This document shows, in pieces, positions 7,874 through 16,700 of a stretch of 64,000 nucleotides of DNA (positions are counted from its first letter, which is position 1; every line of letters starts with the position of its first letter). A program made the translations under genes and the position numbers. The DNA is taken from positions 124,001-188,000 of the forward strand of contig NZ_BQKV01000027.1 of NCBI RefSeq assembly GCF_022180365.1. Direction: 5' to 3'. The notes below the pieces were generated by a model that was given only the letters and a program-made list of their open reading frames with translations, was not told the DNA's origin and searched no databases. The stretch is from Faecalibacterium gallinarum (GTDB lineage: Bacteria; Bacillota; Clostridia; Oscillospirales; Ruminococcaceae).

Positions 7874-9106
7874 TTACTTCACTTCCGGCCAGTTCTTGGA
7901 CAGCTTCGCCCGCTCCTTGATGGACAGGCCGAACAGGTTGATGAAGCCGGCGGAATCTGCCTGGTTGTAGTCCTCGTCCTCACCGAAGGAAGCAGTCTGC
8001 TCGTCGTACAGGGTGTAGGGAGAGGTGACGCCTGCGTTGATCATGTTGCCCTTGTAGAGCTTGAGCTTGACGTCGCCGGTGACGGTCTTCTCCAGGCTGT
8101 TGGCGAAGGCGTCCAGAGCCTCCCGCAGGGGGGTGAACCACTGGCCGTTGTAGACGATGTCGGCGTACTTCTGAGCCAGCTGGGCCTTGAAGTGGGCGCT
8201 CTCCTTGTCCAGGGTGATGGTCTCCAGCACGTTGATGGCCTTGTACAGGATGGCGCCGCCCGGGGTCTCGTAGACGCCGCGGCTCTTCATGCCAACCAGC
8301 CGGTTCTCAACGATGTCCAAAAGGCCGATGCCGTTCTCGCCGCCGACCTTGTTCAGGTACTCCACCAGCTCCACAGCGCCCATCTCCTGGCCGTTGACGG
8401 CGGTGGGGATGCCCTGCTCGAAGTGGATGGTCACATAGGTCGGGGTGTCGGGAGCCTGCTCGGGGCTGACGCCCAGCTCCAGGAAACCGGGCTTCGAATA
8501 CTGGGGCTCGTTGGCGGGGTTCTCCAGGTCCATGCCCTCGTGGCTCAGGTGCCAGAGGTTCTTGTCCTTGGAGTAGTTGGTCTCACGGCTGATCTTCAAG
8601 GGGATGTTGTGAGCCTCGGCGTAGTCGATCTCCTCATCCCGGCTTTTGATGTCCCACTCACGCCAGGGAGCGATGATGGCCATGTCGGGGCAGAAGGCTT
8701 TCAGGGTCAGCTCGAAACGGACCTGGTCGTTGCCCTTGCCGGTGCAGCCGTGGCAGATGGCGTCGGCGCCCTCAGCGATGGCGATATCAGCCAGAGCCTT
8801 GGCGATGCAGGGACGTGCAAAGGAGGTGCCCAGCAGGTAATCCTCGTACTTGGCGCCGAACTTCAGGGTGGGGAAGATGTAGTTCTCCACGAAATCCTTC
8901 TTCAGGTCCAGCACGTACAGCTTGGAAGCACCGGTCTTCTTGGCCTTCTCTTCCAGGCCGTCCAGCTCGGTGCCCTGGCCCACGTCGCCCGAAACGGCGA
9001 TGACCTCACAGTTGTTGTAGTTCTCCTTCAGCCAGGGAATGATGATGGAGGTGTCCAGGCCGCCCGAATAGGCCAGCACAACTTTTTTGATATTTTCCTT
9101 TTTCAT
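7874..9106 (-). CDS. argG: Argininosuccinate synthase
   Basis: Joins citrulline and aspartate with ATP. The 410-residue protein starts [20 protein letters not shown]; the SGGLDTS P-loop-like motif is the ATP pyrophosphatase signature, and [14 protein letters not shown] and the [11 protein letters not shown] segment are typical of the family. A TTG two codons upstream is in frame but would be only three bases from the AGGAG; the ATG at 9106 has nine bases and is preferred. It is the first gene of the arginine cluster and carries the promoter and ARG box. Confidence 0.97.
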   Translation of the reverse strand: MKKENIKKVVLAYSGGLDTSIIIPWLKENYNNCEVIAVSGDVGQGTELDGLEEKAKKTGASKLYVLDLKKDFVENYIFPTLKFGAKYEDYLLGTSFARPCIAKALADIAIAEGADAICHGCTGKGNDQVRFELTLKAFCPDMAIIAPWREWDIKSRDEEIDYAEAHNIPLKISRETNYSKDKNLWHLSHEGMDLENPANEPQYSKPGFLELGVSPEQAPDTPTYVTIHFEQGIPTAVNGQEMGAVELVEYLNKVGGENGIGLLDIVENRLVGMKSRGVYETPGGAILYKAINVLETITLDKESAHFKAQLAQKYADIVYNGQWFTPLREALDAFANSLEKTVTGDVKLKLYKGNMINAGVTSPYTLYDEQTASFGEDEDYNQADSAGFINLFGLSIKERAKLSKNWPEVK

Positions 9107-9210
9107 AACCAATCGCTCCTTTGCGTTTTTTGAATGGGTGTCTTACACTTTTTCCTGCGCCGGGCATCCCTCCCGGCGCTGCGTTTTCTCTTTGCTCGTC
9201 TATGGTCTTT

Positions 9211-9238
9211 ATTATACGCCGCGCCCTTTTTGCGTCAA
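9211..9238 (-). promoter_or_regulatory. Promoter of argG
   Basis: TTGACG (9238-9233), 16-base spacer, TATAAT (9216-9211) on the minus strand. The leader of about 100 bases contains a GCGCCGGG/CCCGGCGC hairpin of unknown role. Confidence 0.8.
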
Positions 9239-9289
9239 TGCAGAAAACCCACAAACCTTTCCCGCTTTTGGGCCCGGTTTTGGGCGTTT

Positions 9290-9303
9290 TGCATTTTTAT
9301 GCA
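9290..9303. promoter_or_regulatory. ARG box (ArgR/AhrC operator)
   Basis: TGCATTTTTATGCA is an exact fit to the ARG box consensus TGNATWWWWATNCA. It lies about 52 bases upstream of the argG -35 box. A weaker half-site (TGAATATAA on the minus strand) lies about 30-40 bases further upstream, and ArgR hexamers often bind pairs. No argR gene is in the window. Confidence 0.7.
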
Positions 9304-9366
9304 ATAATATTAGAATAAGCTCAAGTTATATTCATTTTGGTTCAAACATTCTTCTTTGCAATATAC

Positions 9367-9399
9367 AAAAGCCCCGGGAAGCGCTCTCCCGGGGCTTTT
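9367..9399 (-). terminator. Terminator of the GIY-YIG/GNAT gene
   Basis: AAAAGCCCCGGGA (9367-9379) pairs with TCCCGGGGCTTTT (9387-9399), 17 bases after the stop codon at 9416. Confidence 0.85.
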
Positions 9400-9415
9400 G
9401 GGCCTGTTTTGAATA

Positions 9416-10270
9416 TTACAGATTGTATTTTTTGAGTAGATTTTCAAGCTCCTCGCCGCAGAGAGGGGCTTTTACCGGCTCGGGCGCGCCCTGGCCCTCC
9501 CGGAGGGAGAGCCCCCAAGTGGAGAGCCCCTGCCATTTGCCGAACTTGTAGCCGGTCCGCGCCTGGCGGCCCTGGCAGACAAAGCCGAACTTCTGGTGGA
9601 ACCGCTCGCTGGCGGGGTTGGGGTCGGCCAGCAGGGCGTAGACGTTCCAGTAGCCTTGCAGCCGCAGCAGTTCAATCAGGGCCCCGTAGAGCTTTTCCGC
9701 CACCCCCATGCCCCGGGCCTCCGGCGCACAGTAGATGGTGCTCTCCACGTCCCAGCGGAAGGCCTCCCGCTCGTGCCAAGGGTGGGCGCAGGCGTAGCCC
9801 AGCAGCTTGCCCGCCCCGTCCCGGGCCAAAAGCAGGGGGGCACATTCCAGGGTCCGGTCCACCCAGGCCTCGTATTCCTCCAGGGTGGAGGGGGTGATCT
9901 GAAAAGTGGCGGTGTGGTTCAGCACATACCAGTTATAGATTTCCAGGATGTCCGCTGCATCGGCCCGGGTGGCCACCGAGAGCCGGGGGCGGTTTGTCTC
10001 AGCCCAGGCAGAGCAGAGAGCCTCTTTCTCGGCCTTGGTCAGCTTTTTGAGGGCAGCCTCCCGCCGGAGGGCGGCGCTTTTGTCGGGGCAGGGCTCCAGA
10101 TAGGCCAGCCCCACCGCCCCCATGGCCCGGGTAGCCTTGGCCCCCTTGCCGCTTTTGTGGGCGTGGAGCCGGGCGGCGGGGTCGTTGGTCCAGCCAGTGT
10201 AGAGCTGGCCCCCGGCGCAGCGGACCATATAGACGTAGGCCGGGGCGGGGGAATGTTGGGTTTCGGCCAT
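9416..10270 (-). CDS. GIY-YIG nuclease domain fused to a GNAT acetyltransferase
   Basis: A 284-residue two-domain protein. Residues about 10-90 are a GIY-YIG domain of the small UPF0213/YhbQ type (VYMVRCAGGQLYTGWTN, then a basic AALKKLTKAEK helix). Residues about 97-250 are a GNAT domain close to the phosphinothricin/PAT-like group (IYNWYVLNHTATF, then the acyl-CoA loop APEARGMGVAEKLY). Each half has its usual full length and the frame is continuous, so this is a true fusion. The substrates of both halves are unknown. It starts 2 bases after the stop of the MYG1-family gene, so the two form an operon. Confidence 0.88.
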   Translation of the reverse strand: MAETQHSPAPAYVYMVRCAGGQLYTGWTNDPAARLHAHKSGKGAKATRAMGAVGLAYLEPCPDKSAALRREAALKKLTKAEKEALCSAWAETNRPRLSVATRADAADILEIYNWYVLNHTATFQITPSTLEEYEAWVDRTLECAPLLLARDGAGKLLGYACAHPWHEREAFRWDVESTIYCAPEARGMGVAEKLYGALIELLRLQGYWNVYALLADPNPASERFHQKFGFVCQGRQARTGYKFGKWQGLSTWGLSLREGQGAPEPVKAPLCGEELENLLKKYNL

Positions 10271-10272
10271 GG

Positions 10273-11100
10273 TCAGATTCTCCCGTTGTTTTTCAGCACC
10301 AGGCGGCAGGCCGCAATGGCGGTCTCCTTATCCTTGGCGGTGATCAGGAACCGGCTGGCGTGGCAGAAGCTGATCCCCTCCAGGCCGCTCTTCTGGGCGA
10401 TGACCTCGGGGCTCTGGCCCGCCCAGGACTGGGGGAAGGGCAGCTTCGACTTTTTGGTCTTGGGATCGGTGACGCACTGGGCGCTCCAGCCCCCCCGCTG
10501 GCTGGGGTAGACCACAAAGAGGGAGTCGGTCTTGTACAGGCCGTTCTTCCAGGGCAGGTAGCAGGGCAGGACCACGATGCCGTCCCGAGAGGCCTCGTAG
10601 GCCTGGCGGACCCGGTCGTCGGCCCGGTTCACCCCGTTGGCGCTGGCGATCTGTTTTTCCAGGATCTGCTTGGCCACCGCCACCGCCTGGGCAAAGCAGG
10701 CGTCGGGGTCGTCCTTGGAGTCCCACACCGGGTTGAAAAAGCCGATGGCGTCGCAGAGGCTGTTCTGCTCGCCGGTGTTGTCGTTCAGGTCCAGGGGCTG
10801 GACGAAATTCTCGTCCACCAGCCGGGCCTGGCGCTCTCCCACCAGGCCGGGGCCCAGCATCCGCCACAAAAGGCCGAAGGCCGCATAGGGCACCCCGTTG
10901 GGTCGGGTCTGGCGGGGCTCGTCGTGGTGGTCGAACATCCCGCCCCCAATGTCGTATACAATCCCGTCAAAGTCCTCCGGCACCGCAAAGCCCCGGGTGA
11001 CTTTGAAATCGGGGCGCACAATCTGCAAAAGGGCCGTGGCAAACACATCGTCGGCGTGGAACTTGCCCGCGTGGGTGAAACCATTGGCAGGAATTTTCAT
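10273..11100 (-). CDS. MYG1/UPF0160 family metal-dependent protein
   Basis: The 275-residue protein opens with THAGKFHADDVFATALL and has YDIGGGMFDHH near residue 50-60, the histidine/aspartate pattern of the MYG1 family, a DHH-like phosphoesterase fold. Human MYG1 is a 3'-5' RNA exonuclease, but the bacterial members have no settled substrate, so only the family is assigned. It shares an operon with the GIY-YIG/GNAT gene downstream; that pairs two nuclease-type domains. Confidence 0.88.
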   Translation of the reverse strand: MKIPANGFTHAGKFHADDVFATALLQIVRPDFKVTRGFAVPEDFDGIVYDIGGGMFDHHDEPRQTRPNGVPYAAFGLLWRMLGPGLVGERQARLVDENFVQPLDLNDNTGEQNSLCDAIGFFNPVWDSKDDPDACFAQAVAVAKQILEKQIASANGVNRADDRVRQAYEASRDGIVVLPCYLPWKNGLYKTDSLFVVYPSQRGGWSAQCVTDPKTKKSKLPFPQSWAGQSPEVIAQKSGLEGISFCHASRFLITAKDKETAIAACRLVLKNNGRI

Positions 11101-11144
11101 AGGGAATACCTCTCTGTCTCTAAAATAGGGGAAGGCCCGTCAGC

Positions 11145-11172
11145 AAAAAAGCCCCCGCAAAAGGGGCTTTTT
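11145..11172 (-). terminator. Terminator of the ATP-grasp/esterase operon
   Basis: AAAAAGCCCC (11146-11155) and GGGGCTTTTT (11163-11172) around a seven-base loop, 24 bases after the ATP-grasp stop. Confidence 0.85.
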
Positions 11173-11195
11173 CGGGCCGGAAGGCCAAACCGGGC

Positions 11196-12401
11196 TCAGT
11201 CGGTGACGGCCAGAACGTCGGCGTAGAAGCGGTCCATCTCCTCCTTGGTGGAGAAGTTGGCCACATACATCTGGTTGCCCATGGCGTCGGCCAGGGCATC
11301 GGGGATCCGCTCCACCATCATCATGTTGTCCTGGTACTTCTGCATGATCTGCTCGTGGCTGTACACAAAGCTCTTGCCGTCCCGGCGGCCGGCGTAGGCG
11401 CAGTAGTAGTGCTCGCCCACCGGCATATCGGTGCCGCCAAAGGCGATCATGTCGGCCCAGATCTTGTAGACGTTGGTGGACCGGGCAAAGTTGATCATAT
11501 CCGGGGTGAAGCCGCCGCAGGGCCGCATGTTGACCTCCAGGGCCACGATTTTGCCCTTTTCGCCCATGCTGGCCTGGTCCTCGGTCATCCGGAAGAACTC
11601 AAAGTGGACAAACCGGCTCTTGACCCCGAAGCTCTTGACGGTAGCCCGGCCGGCGGCCCGGGTGTCCTCGGGCAGGTCCTTGACGATGTAATAGATGGAG
11701 TTATCCCGGTCGTTGACGATATCCATGATGGACATGGGGGTGACGTTGCCCGCCTCAAAGATGGGGTTGCCGTTGGCGTCGATGATGGCGTCGTAGCTGT
11801 TGACCTCGGCGTGGACAAACTCCTCCATGATATAGGGCACGTCGGGATGGCAGGAACCGCGGATGTTCAAAAACCGCTGCAGTTCCTGGTCGTTGGACAG
11901 CTTGTGGGTGTCGGAGGCGCCCACGCCGTTGTCCGGCTTGACGACGACCGGGTAGCCCACCTCGTCGATGAACTTGCGGCAGCCCTCGAAATCGTCCACC
12001 AGATGGTACCGGGCGGTGGTGATGCCCGCCTTCTGGTAGTATTCCTTCATCTTGCTCTTGTACTTGATCCGGGGGATATCGCTGGTCTGGAAGCCCGAGG
12101 TGATGTGGAAGTCGGTGCGCAGGGCGGCGTCCCGCTCCAGCCAGTACTCGTTGTTGGACTCCAGCCAGTCGATCCGGCCATATTTGAAGATAAAGAAGGC
12201 CACCGCCCGGTAGACCTCGTCGTAGTTTTCCAGGCTGTCCACCTTGTAGTATTCGTTCAGGCTCTCCTTCAGCTCGGGCAGCAGCTCGTCGTAGGGCTGG
12301 TCGCCGATGCCCAGAACGTTCATGCCGTTGTTTTTCAGCTCATAGCAGAACTGCCAGTAGTTGGTGGGGAAATTCGGGGAGATAAAAATAAAGTTTTTCA
12401 T
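11196..12401 (-). CDS. ATP-grasp carboxylate-amine ligase family protein
   Basis: A 401-residue protein that starts MKNFIFISPNFP and has a Rossmann-like N-terminal part followed by an ATP-grasp fold: the lysine strand GYPVVVKPDNGVGA near residues 150-160 binds ATP, and VALEVNMRPCGG near residue 290 supplies the Mg-binding Glu and Asn. Family members ligate a carboxylate to an amine through an acyl-phosphate. The substrate is unknown. The ATG at 12401 follows AGAGGG; a TTG three codons upstream is less well placed. It is the last gene of a three-gene set with two esterases. Confidence 0.8.
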   Translation of the reverse strand: MKNFIFISPNFPTNYWQFCYELKNNGMNVLGIGDQPYDELLPELKESLNEYYKVDSLENYDEVYRAVAFFIFKYGRIDWLESNNEYWLERDAALRTDFHITSGFQTSDIPRIKYKSKMKEYYQKAGITTARYHLVDDFEGCRKFIDEVGYPVVVKPDNGVGASDTHKLSNDQELQRFLNIRGSCHPDVPYIMEEFVHAEVNSYDAIIDANGNPIFEAGNVTPMSIMDIVNDRDNSIYYIVKDLPEDTRAAGRATVKSFGVKSRFVHFEFFRMTEDQASMGEKGKIVALEVNMRPCGGFTPDMINFARSTNVYKIWADMIAFGGTDMPVGEHYYCAYAGRRDGKSFVYSHEQIMQKYQDNMMMVERIPDALADAMGNQMYVANFSTKEEMDRFYADVLAVTD

Positions 12402-12498
12402 AATACACAATCCCTCTCTATTCTAGTTGGATCGCCGGGCCGGGCCCGGCGTCTGTCCGGTTTCGGGGCAGTCCCTTTCCCGCAGGACTGCGCCGCCC

Positions 12499-13251
12499 TC
12501 AGCCCAGAAGCCAGGGCATAAAGTAGACCACCTGTTTATACCACCAGTCCCAATCGTGGGCCACGTCGCTACCCCAGAGATCCACCCAGACGGGAATACC
12601 CTTCTGCTCAAAGATCTCTTTCAGCCGCTCGGTGGTGGCGGGCTGTTCCCAGGGGCCCCGGCCGCAGCAGATCACCGCCTTTTTGGTGCGGTAGAGCTGC
12701 ATATAGGGGTGGTCGGCGGGCAGGTTCGGCAGATAGTGGACCGGCGAGTTCTGGTAGACCACCTCGTCCATATAGCTGCCGAAGCCATACTCGGCGGTAT
12801 AGATGCCGCTGAGGGCCAGGCACCCGTCGAAGAGGTCGGGCCGCCGCAGATAGAGGTTGACGGCGTGGGTGGCGCCCAGGCTGCACCCGAAGGGGATCAC
12901 CCCGGGGGTCCCGCCCCAGCCGTTCCGATCCTGGGCCAGGGCCTGGTACTGGGGCACCAGCTCCTGGGTGATATACTGGATCCACTGTTCGTACCGGCGA
13001 ATCCGCCAATAGGGGTCGCCATTGGTGTCCGACCAGCTCTCTTTATCCATGGTGTCGATGGACAGGACCATCACCTGGCCCGACTCGATCCAGGGGGCCA
13101 GGGTGTCGGTCATATGAAAGTTCTCGAAATCAAAAAACCGGCCGTCCTGGCAGGGGATAAAGAGCATGGGCCGGCCGGCGTGGCCGTAGAGCTTGCACTC
13201 CATCTCCCGGCCCAGGGCCGGGCTGTACTCCTTGAAATACTGCATTTCCAT
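12499..13251 (-). CDS. Alpha/beta-hydrolase esterase
   Basis: A 250-residue hydrolase of the putative-esterase (EstD-like) group. The nucleophile elbow is FGCSLGATHA near residue 130 and the catalytic His is probably in VAHDWDWW near 235. No signal peptide is visible, so it should act in the cytoplasm. GGAGGAGG precedes the start. It lies between a second esterase and the ATP-grasp gene, with gaps of 48 and 97 bases. Confidence 0.8.
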   Translation of the reverse strand: MEMQYFKEYSPALGREMECKLYGHAGRPMLFIPCQDGRFFDFENFHMTDTLAPWIESGQVMVLSIDTMDKESWSDTNGDPYWRIRRYEQWIQYITQELVPQYQALAQDRNGWGGTPGVIPFGCSLGATHAVNLYLRRPDLFDGCLALSGIYTAEYGFGSYMDEVVYQNSPVHYLPNLPADHPYMQLYRTKKAVICCGRGPWEQPATTERLKEIFEQKGIPVWVDLWGSDVAHDWDWWYKQVVYFMPWLLG

Positions 13252-13299
13252 GGGTCATTCCTCCTCCGATGGGCCCGGCCCCCTCCGGGCGGGCGAATA

Positions 13300-14070
13300 T
13301 CACAGATCGAGATCGTAGAGCAGGGTCTCGAACATAAAAGGCAGCTGACGCTCCCAGCTGGCTTCGCTGTGGGTGCCGCCGGAGACAATCCGCTGGGTCA
13401 GCGCCACACCCCGGGCCGTGATCTGGGCCCCAAACTCGGCGAAGGCCCGGCGCATCCCCCGGTGGTTGGACATCTCACAGGCGCCGTAGTCCATATACAG
13501 CACCATGTCGGCGGGGTCTTTGGCCCGGCGGACCAGGGCAGTGAGCTTTTCGGGGGCCACCCAGATGGAGGGCGACAGGGCCGCCGCCCGGGAGAACACC
13601 TCGCTGTACTGAAACAGGGCATAGAGGCTCATCAATCCGCCCATGGAGCTGCCCGCAATAAAGGTGTGGGCCCGGTCGGGCAGGGTGCGGCCGTTCTGGT
13701 CGATGAAGGGCTTGAACTCGTTGATAAACCAGTCCAGGGTGGACCGGCCCCGCCCCTCGAAATGGCCGTATTTTTTATCGTCAAACCGATAGGGAGAATA
13801 TTCGATCAGGCGCTCGTTGTTGGCGCCGGTGTTGCACTGGAGAGCGGCCACAATGATGGGCAGGCGGTGCTCGTCCAGGAATTTTTCCAGCCCCCAGCTC
13901 TTGCCGTAGGTGGCGTCCTCGTCCCAGAAGACATTCTGCCCGTCGAACATATACAGCACCGGGAACCGGCGCTCCGGCTCCTCCTCATACATAGCGGGCA
14001 GATAGACGTATGCATTGCGCTTTTCCCAGCCGTTGACGGCGGGGTAATCCACGCTCCATTTTTCAACCAT
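13300..14070 (-). CDS. Esterase family protein (YbbA/EstD-like alpha/beta hydrolase)
   Basis: A 256-residue protein from the ATG at 14070 (MVEKWSVDYPAV); the frame is open further upstream, but that stretch contains the promoter and GGAGAAGGG lies just ahead of this ATG. It has the family hallmarks YMFDGQNVF, the nucleophile elbow GSSMGGLMS near residue 120 and a C-terminal GGTHSEASW with the catalytic His. Related enzymes cleave thioesters or ester-linked siderophores; the substrate here is unknown. First gene of the esterase-esterase-ATP-grasp operon. Confidence 0.8.
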   Translation of the reverse strand: MVEKWSVDYPAVNGWEKRNAYVYLPAMYEEEPERRFPVLYMFDGQNVFWDEDATYGKSWGLEKFLDEHRLPIIVAALQCNTGANNERLIEYSPYRFDDKKYGHFEGRGRSTLDWFINEFKPFIDQNGRTLPDRAHTFIAGSSMGGLMSLYALFQYSEVFSRAAALSPSIWVAPEKLTALVRRAKDPADMVLYMDYGACEMSNHRGMRRAFAEFGAQITARGVALTQRIVSGGTHSEASWERQLPFMFETLLYDLDL

Positions 14071-14128
14071 TCCGCGTTTCCCTTCTCCTGCAAAAATCTC
14101 TCCCGAACCCCGGGCCCAGGACACCAGT

Positions 14129-14157
14129 AGTGTATCACGGCGGCGGGGGGATTGCAA
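14129..14157 (-). promoter_or_regulatory. Promoter of the esterase/ATP-grasp operon
   Basis: TTGCAA (14157-14152), 17-base spacer, TACACT (14134-14129) on the minus strand with a TGA extension before the -10 box, 59 bases before the start at 14070. Confidence 0.6.
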
Positions 14158-14237
14158 TTCCAGGGCGGGATTTTCGGGCCGCAGAAGGAGGGCGCTCCTT
14201 TTCCACTTTACTTAAGAGAAGCGTGCAGAACCGGCAA

Positions 14238-14276
14238 AGCGCCGCACAGAAAGCACTCGGCCCTCTGCGCGGCGCT
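14238..14276 (-). terminator. Hairpin behind ilvE, probable weak terminator
   Basis: AGCGCCGCACAGA (14238-14250) pairs with TCTGCGCGGCGCT (14264-14276) over 13 bp with one G-U. Only two U residues follow on the minus strand. Confidence 0.45.
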
Positions 14277-14321
14277 CTCAGAGATCGATTCTGCCGGAGC
14301 GGAAATCCATCAATCCACGGA

Positions 14322-15401
14322 TCAATAGACCTTTTCCACCGGGACGATCCAGCCCTTGGTGTCGGGCAGGCGGCCCCACTGCATACCGGTCATGGTATCG
14401 TAGAGCTTCTGGGTGACAGGGCCGATCTTGCCGTCGCCGATGTAGGCGTGCTCGCCCTTCCAGACCAGCTCCTTGACGGGGGAGACCACGGCGGCGGTGC
14501 CGGTGCCGAAGACTTCCTCCAGCTTGCCCTCCCGGGCGGCCTTCATGATGTCGGCGATGGCGATCTTGCCCTCAACCACCTCATAGCCCCAGTCGCGCAG
14601 CAGCTCGATGCAGCTGCGGCGGGTGACGCCGGGCAGGACGGTGCCCACGGTGGCGGCGGTGTAGATCTTGCCGTCGATCTTGAACATGATGTTCATGCTG
14701 CCGACTTCCTCGACGTATTTCTTCTCCACGCCGTCCAGCCAGAGCACCTGGGCGTAGCCCTGCTCCTCGGCCAGCTCGCCGGCCTTGATGGAAGCCGCAT
14801 AGTTGCCGCCGCACTTGGTAAATCCGGTCAGGCCGGGGGCGGCGCGGATATACTCATCCTCAACATAGATCCGCACCGGGTTGATGCCCTCGGCGTAGTA
14901 TGCGCCGGAGGGAGAGCAGATGATGCAGAAGATATATTCCTTGGAGGCGTGGACGCCCAGGCCCACGTCGGTGGCGAACACAAAGGGCCGGATATACAGG
15001 GAGGCGCCGTCGGTGTGGGGCACCCAGTCCCGCTCCACATCCACCAGGGCCTTGACGGCCTGGATGTAATCCTCCACCGGGATCTTGGGGATGCAGAGCC
15101 GGTCGGCGGAATCCTGCATCCGCTGGGCGTTGCACTCGGGGCGGAACAGCTGGATGGTGTCGTCGGCGGTGCGGTAGGCCTTCATGCCCTCAAAAATCTC
15201 CTGGGCGTAGTGGAACACCACGCAGGCGGGGTCCAGCGCAAAGGGGCCGTAGGGGACAATGCGGGGGTCGTGCCAGCCCTTGCCCTCGGTGTAATCCATC
15301 ACGAACATATGGTCGGTGAACTTTTTGCCAAAGCCCAGTTTCGTCTCGTCCTCCGGCTTCGCCTTGGGGGCGGTGGTGCGGGTCAGTTTAATATCCAACA
15401 T
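14322..15401 (-). CDS. ilvE: Branched-chain amino acid aminotransferase
   Basis: A 359-residue fold-type IV PLP enzyme that exchanges amino groups between glutamate and the keto acids of valine, leucine and isoleucine. It matches the longer BCAT type: FVMDYTEGKGWHDPRI near the N-terminus, HYAQEIFEGMKAYR, LYIRPFVFATD, and the KKYVEEVGSMNIMF segment. The start is the ATG at 15401 (MLDIKLTRTT) preceded by GAGGG; the frame is open for another 41 codons, but these include the promoter. No T-box or leader peptide was seen in the short leader. Confidence 0.94.
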   Translation of the reverse strand: MLDIKLTRTTAPKAKPEDETKLGFGKKFTDHMFVMDYTEGKGWHDPRIVPYGPFALDPACVVFHYAQEIFEGMKAYRTADDTIQLFRPECNAQRMQDSADRLCIPKIPVEDYIQAVKALVDVERDWVPHTDGASLYIRPFVFATDVGLGVHASKEYIFCIICSPSGAYYAEGINPVRIYVEDEYIRAAPGLTGFTKCGGNYAASIKAGELAEEQGYAQVLWLDGVEKKYVEEVGSMNIMFKIDGKIYTAATVGTVLPGVTRRSCIELLRDWGYEVVEGKIAIADIMKAAREGKLEEVFGTGTAAVVSPVKELVWKGEHAYIGDGKIGPVTQKLYDTMTGMQWGRLPDTKGWIVPVEKVY

Positions 15402-15459
15402 GATTTTCCCTCTTTTCCGGTTATGGGGCAGCCCTTGGCCGGCCGCCGTTACTTTTCTA

Positions 15460-15487
15460 ATTATAGTATCCGATGAAAATTTTACAA
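15460..15487 (-). promoter_or_regulatory. Promoter of ilvE
   Basis: TTGTAA (15487-15482), 16-base spacer, TATAAT (15465-15460) on the minus strand. Confidence 0.6.
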
Positions 15488-15554
15488 GAGGGGCGGCAAT
15501 TTTTTTCATCTTACCCCGGCGCAAGTTGTAGGATATTGGGTTTGAACGGGGTTT

Positions 15555-16700
15555 TCAGAGTTTTGGGGGCCGGAACGACCCCAGTTCCCGGTGGATTTTC
15601 CCCCGCTGGCCCAGCAGCCCCTTGGCCAGCCGGTGCAGCCAGCAGAAGGGCAGCAGCACCGGGCACCGGCGCAAAAGGGGATAGGCACGCTCCAGCTGCC
15701 ACAGGGGCGGAAAGACCCGCCGCCCAATAAAGGCCAGCTTTGACCCGCCGCTCTGGGCTTTGATCAGGGCCTGGCTGGAGCCATAGGTCCCGTAAAGGCA
15801 GGGGTAACAGATGTTCCACTGAACTTCCTCCGCCCCGGGGGGCACCGGCTGGGGGGCCTCCGGGCCGAACCAGCTCTCCGCCAGCTGCTCCACCGCCCCG
15901 GCCAGCCAGGCCAGATGCAGCCGCTTAAACCCCTGGCGGAGAACCCCCTCATCCAGTTGTGATCCCCAGACCGAACGGAACAGAGCTACATCCAAAACCG
16001 CCCGGATGGTGCAGTCCTGCGCGCCGTAATGGAGGAACATATGGGTCAGCATATGGAGATAAAAGGCGTTGGGCCTCAGGATATACGCTCCCGGCACCCC
16101 TTCGGCGGGCTGGGCCTCGGACCAGAGGTTAGAGAAAAAGTCCAGCTGCCGGTCCCTGCGGTGAACCAGCCGGGTGTGGAGCTCCACATGAAGATAGGGG
16201 GGCTTGTCGTAGCTCTGGTGGTGATCGTTTTTGTCCTCGATGGCCCGAAATCCGAGACTCGCCAGAATCCCGGCCGCAGCGGGCAGATTTTTCTCCCCCA
16301 CAAACAAATCCAGATCGCACATCTGCCGCCAGTCCGGCCGGGGATAAACCCGCCGCAGAACCGAGCCCTTGAGGAGGATCACCGGGATGCCGGCCCGGTT
16401 CAGCGCTTCCAGAACCCGGGCACCCTCGGCCTGCTGGGTCAGGGTCTGGACCTGGTTCTGCGTGCACAGTTCCTCCCAGCGCCGGGCAACCTCCGGCGCC
16501 TGCCGCCGGACCAGTTCTCTGGCCGCCCCAAAGGCCATATTTTCCACCCGATGGGCCCGGGCAACATGGCAGACCCGCTCCCAGCTCAGCCCCTGGGGCA
16601 GAGGGGGCGGGCACTCTTTGCGCAGCGCCGCCCGGAGCAGCGCCAACAGATAGTCCACCCCCGGCTCCAGCAGGGGCAGTTCAACGGGATGTTTCTTCAT
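15555..16700 (-). CDS. PF14907-type nucleotidyltransferase family protein
   Basis: A 381-residue protein with the pol-beta-like core of the uncharacterised nucleotidyltransferase family: IPVILLKGSVLRRVYP near residue 110 and the metal-binding MCDLDLFV near 130, then HVELHTRLVH. Members of this family occur in lasso-peptide and other peptide clusters of Firmicutes beside ABC exporters. Its start overlaps the end of the ABC gene by 20 bases, which implies coupled translation. No precursor peptide or peptide-maturase gene was found nearby, so its substrate is open. Confidence 0.78.
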   Translation of the reverse strand: MKKHPVELPLLEPGVDYLLALLRAALRKECPPPLPQGLSWERVCHVARAHRVENMAFGAARELVRRQAPEVARRWEELCTQNQVQTLTQQAEGARVLEALNRAGIPVILLKGSVLRRVYPRPDWRQMCDLDLFVGEKNLPAAAGILASLGFRAIEDKNDHHQSYDKPPYLHVELHTRLVHRRDRQLDFFSNLWSEAQPAEGVPGAYILRPNAFYLHMLTHMFLHYGAQDCTIRAVLDVALFRSVWGSQLDEGVLRQGFKRLHLAWLAGAVEQLAESWFGPEAPQPVPPGAEEVQWNICYPCLYGTYGSSQALIKAQSGGSKLAFIGRRVFPPLWQLERAYPLLRRCPVLLPFCWLHRLAKGLLGQRGKIHRELGSFRPPKL

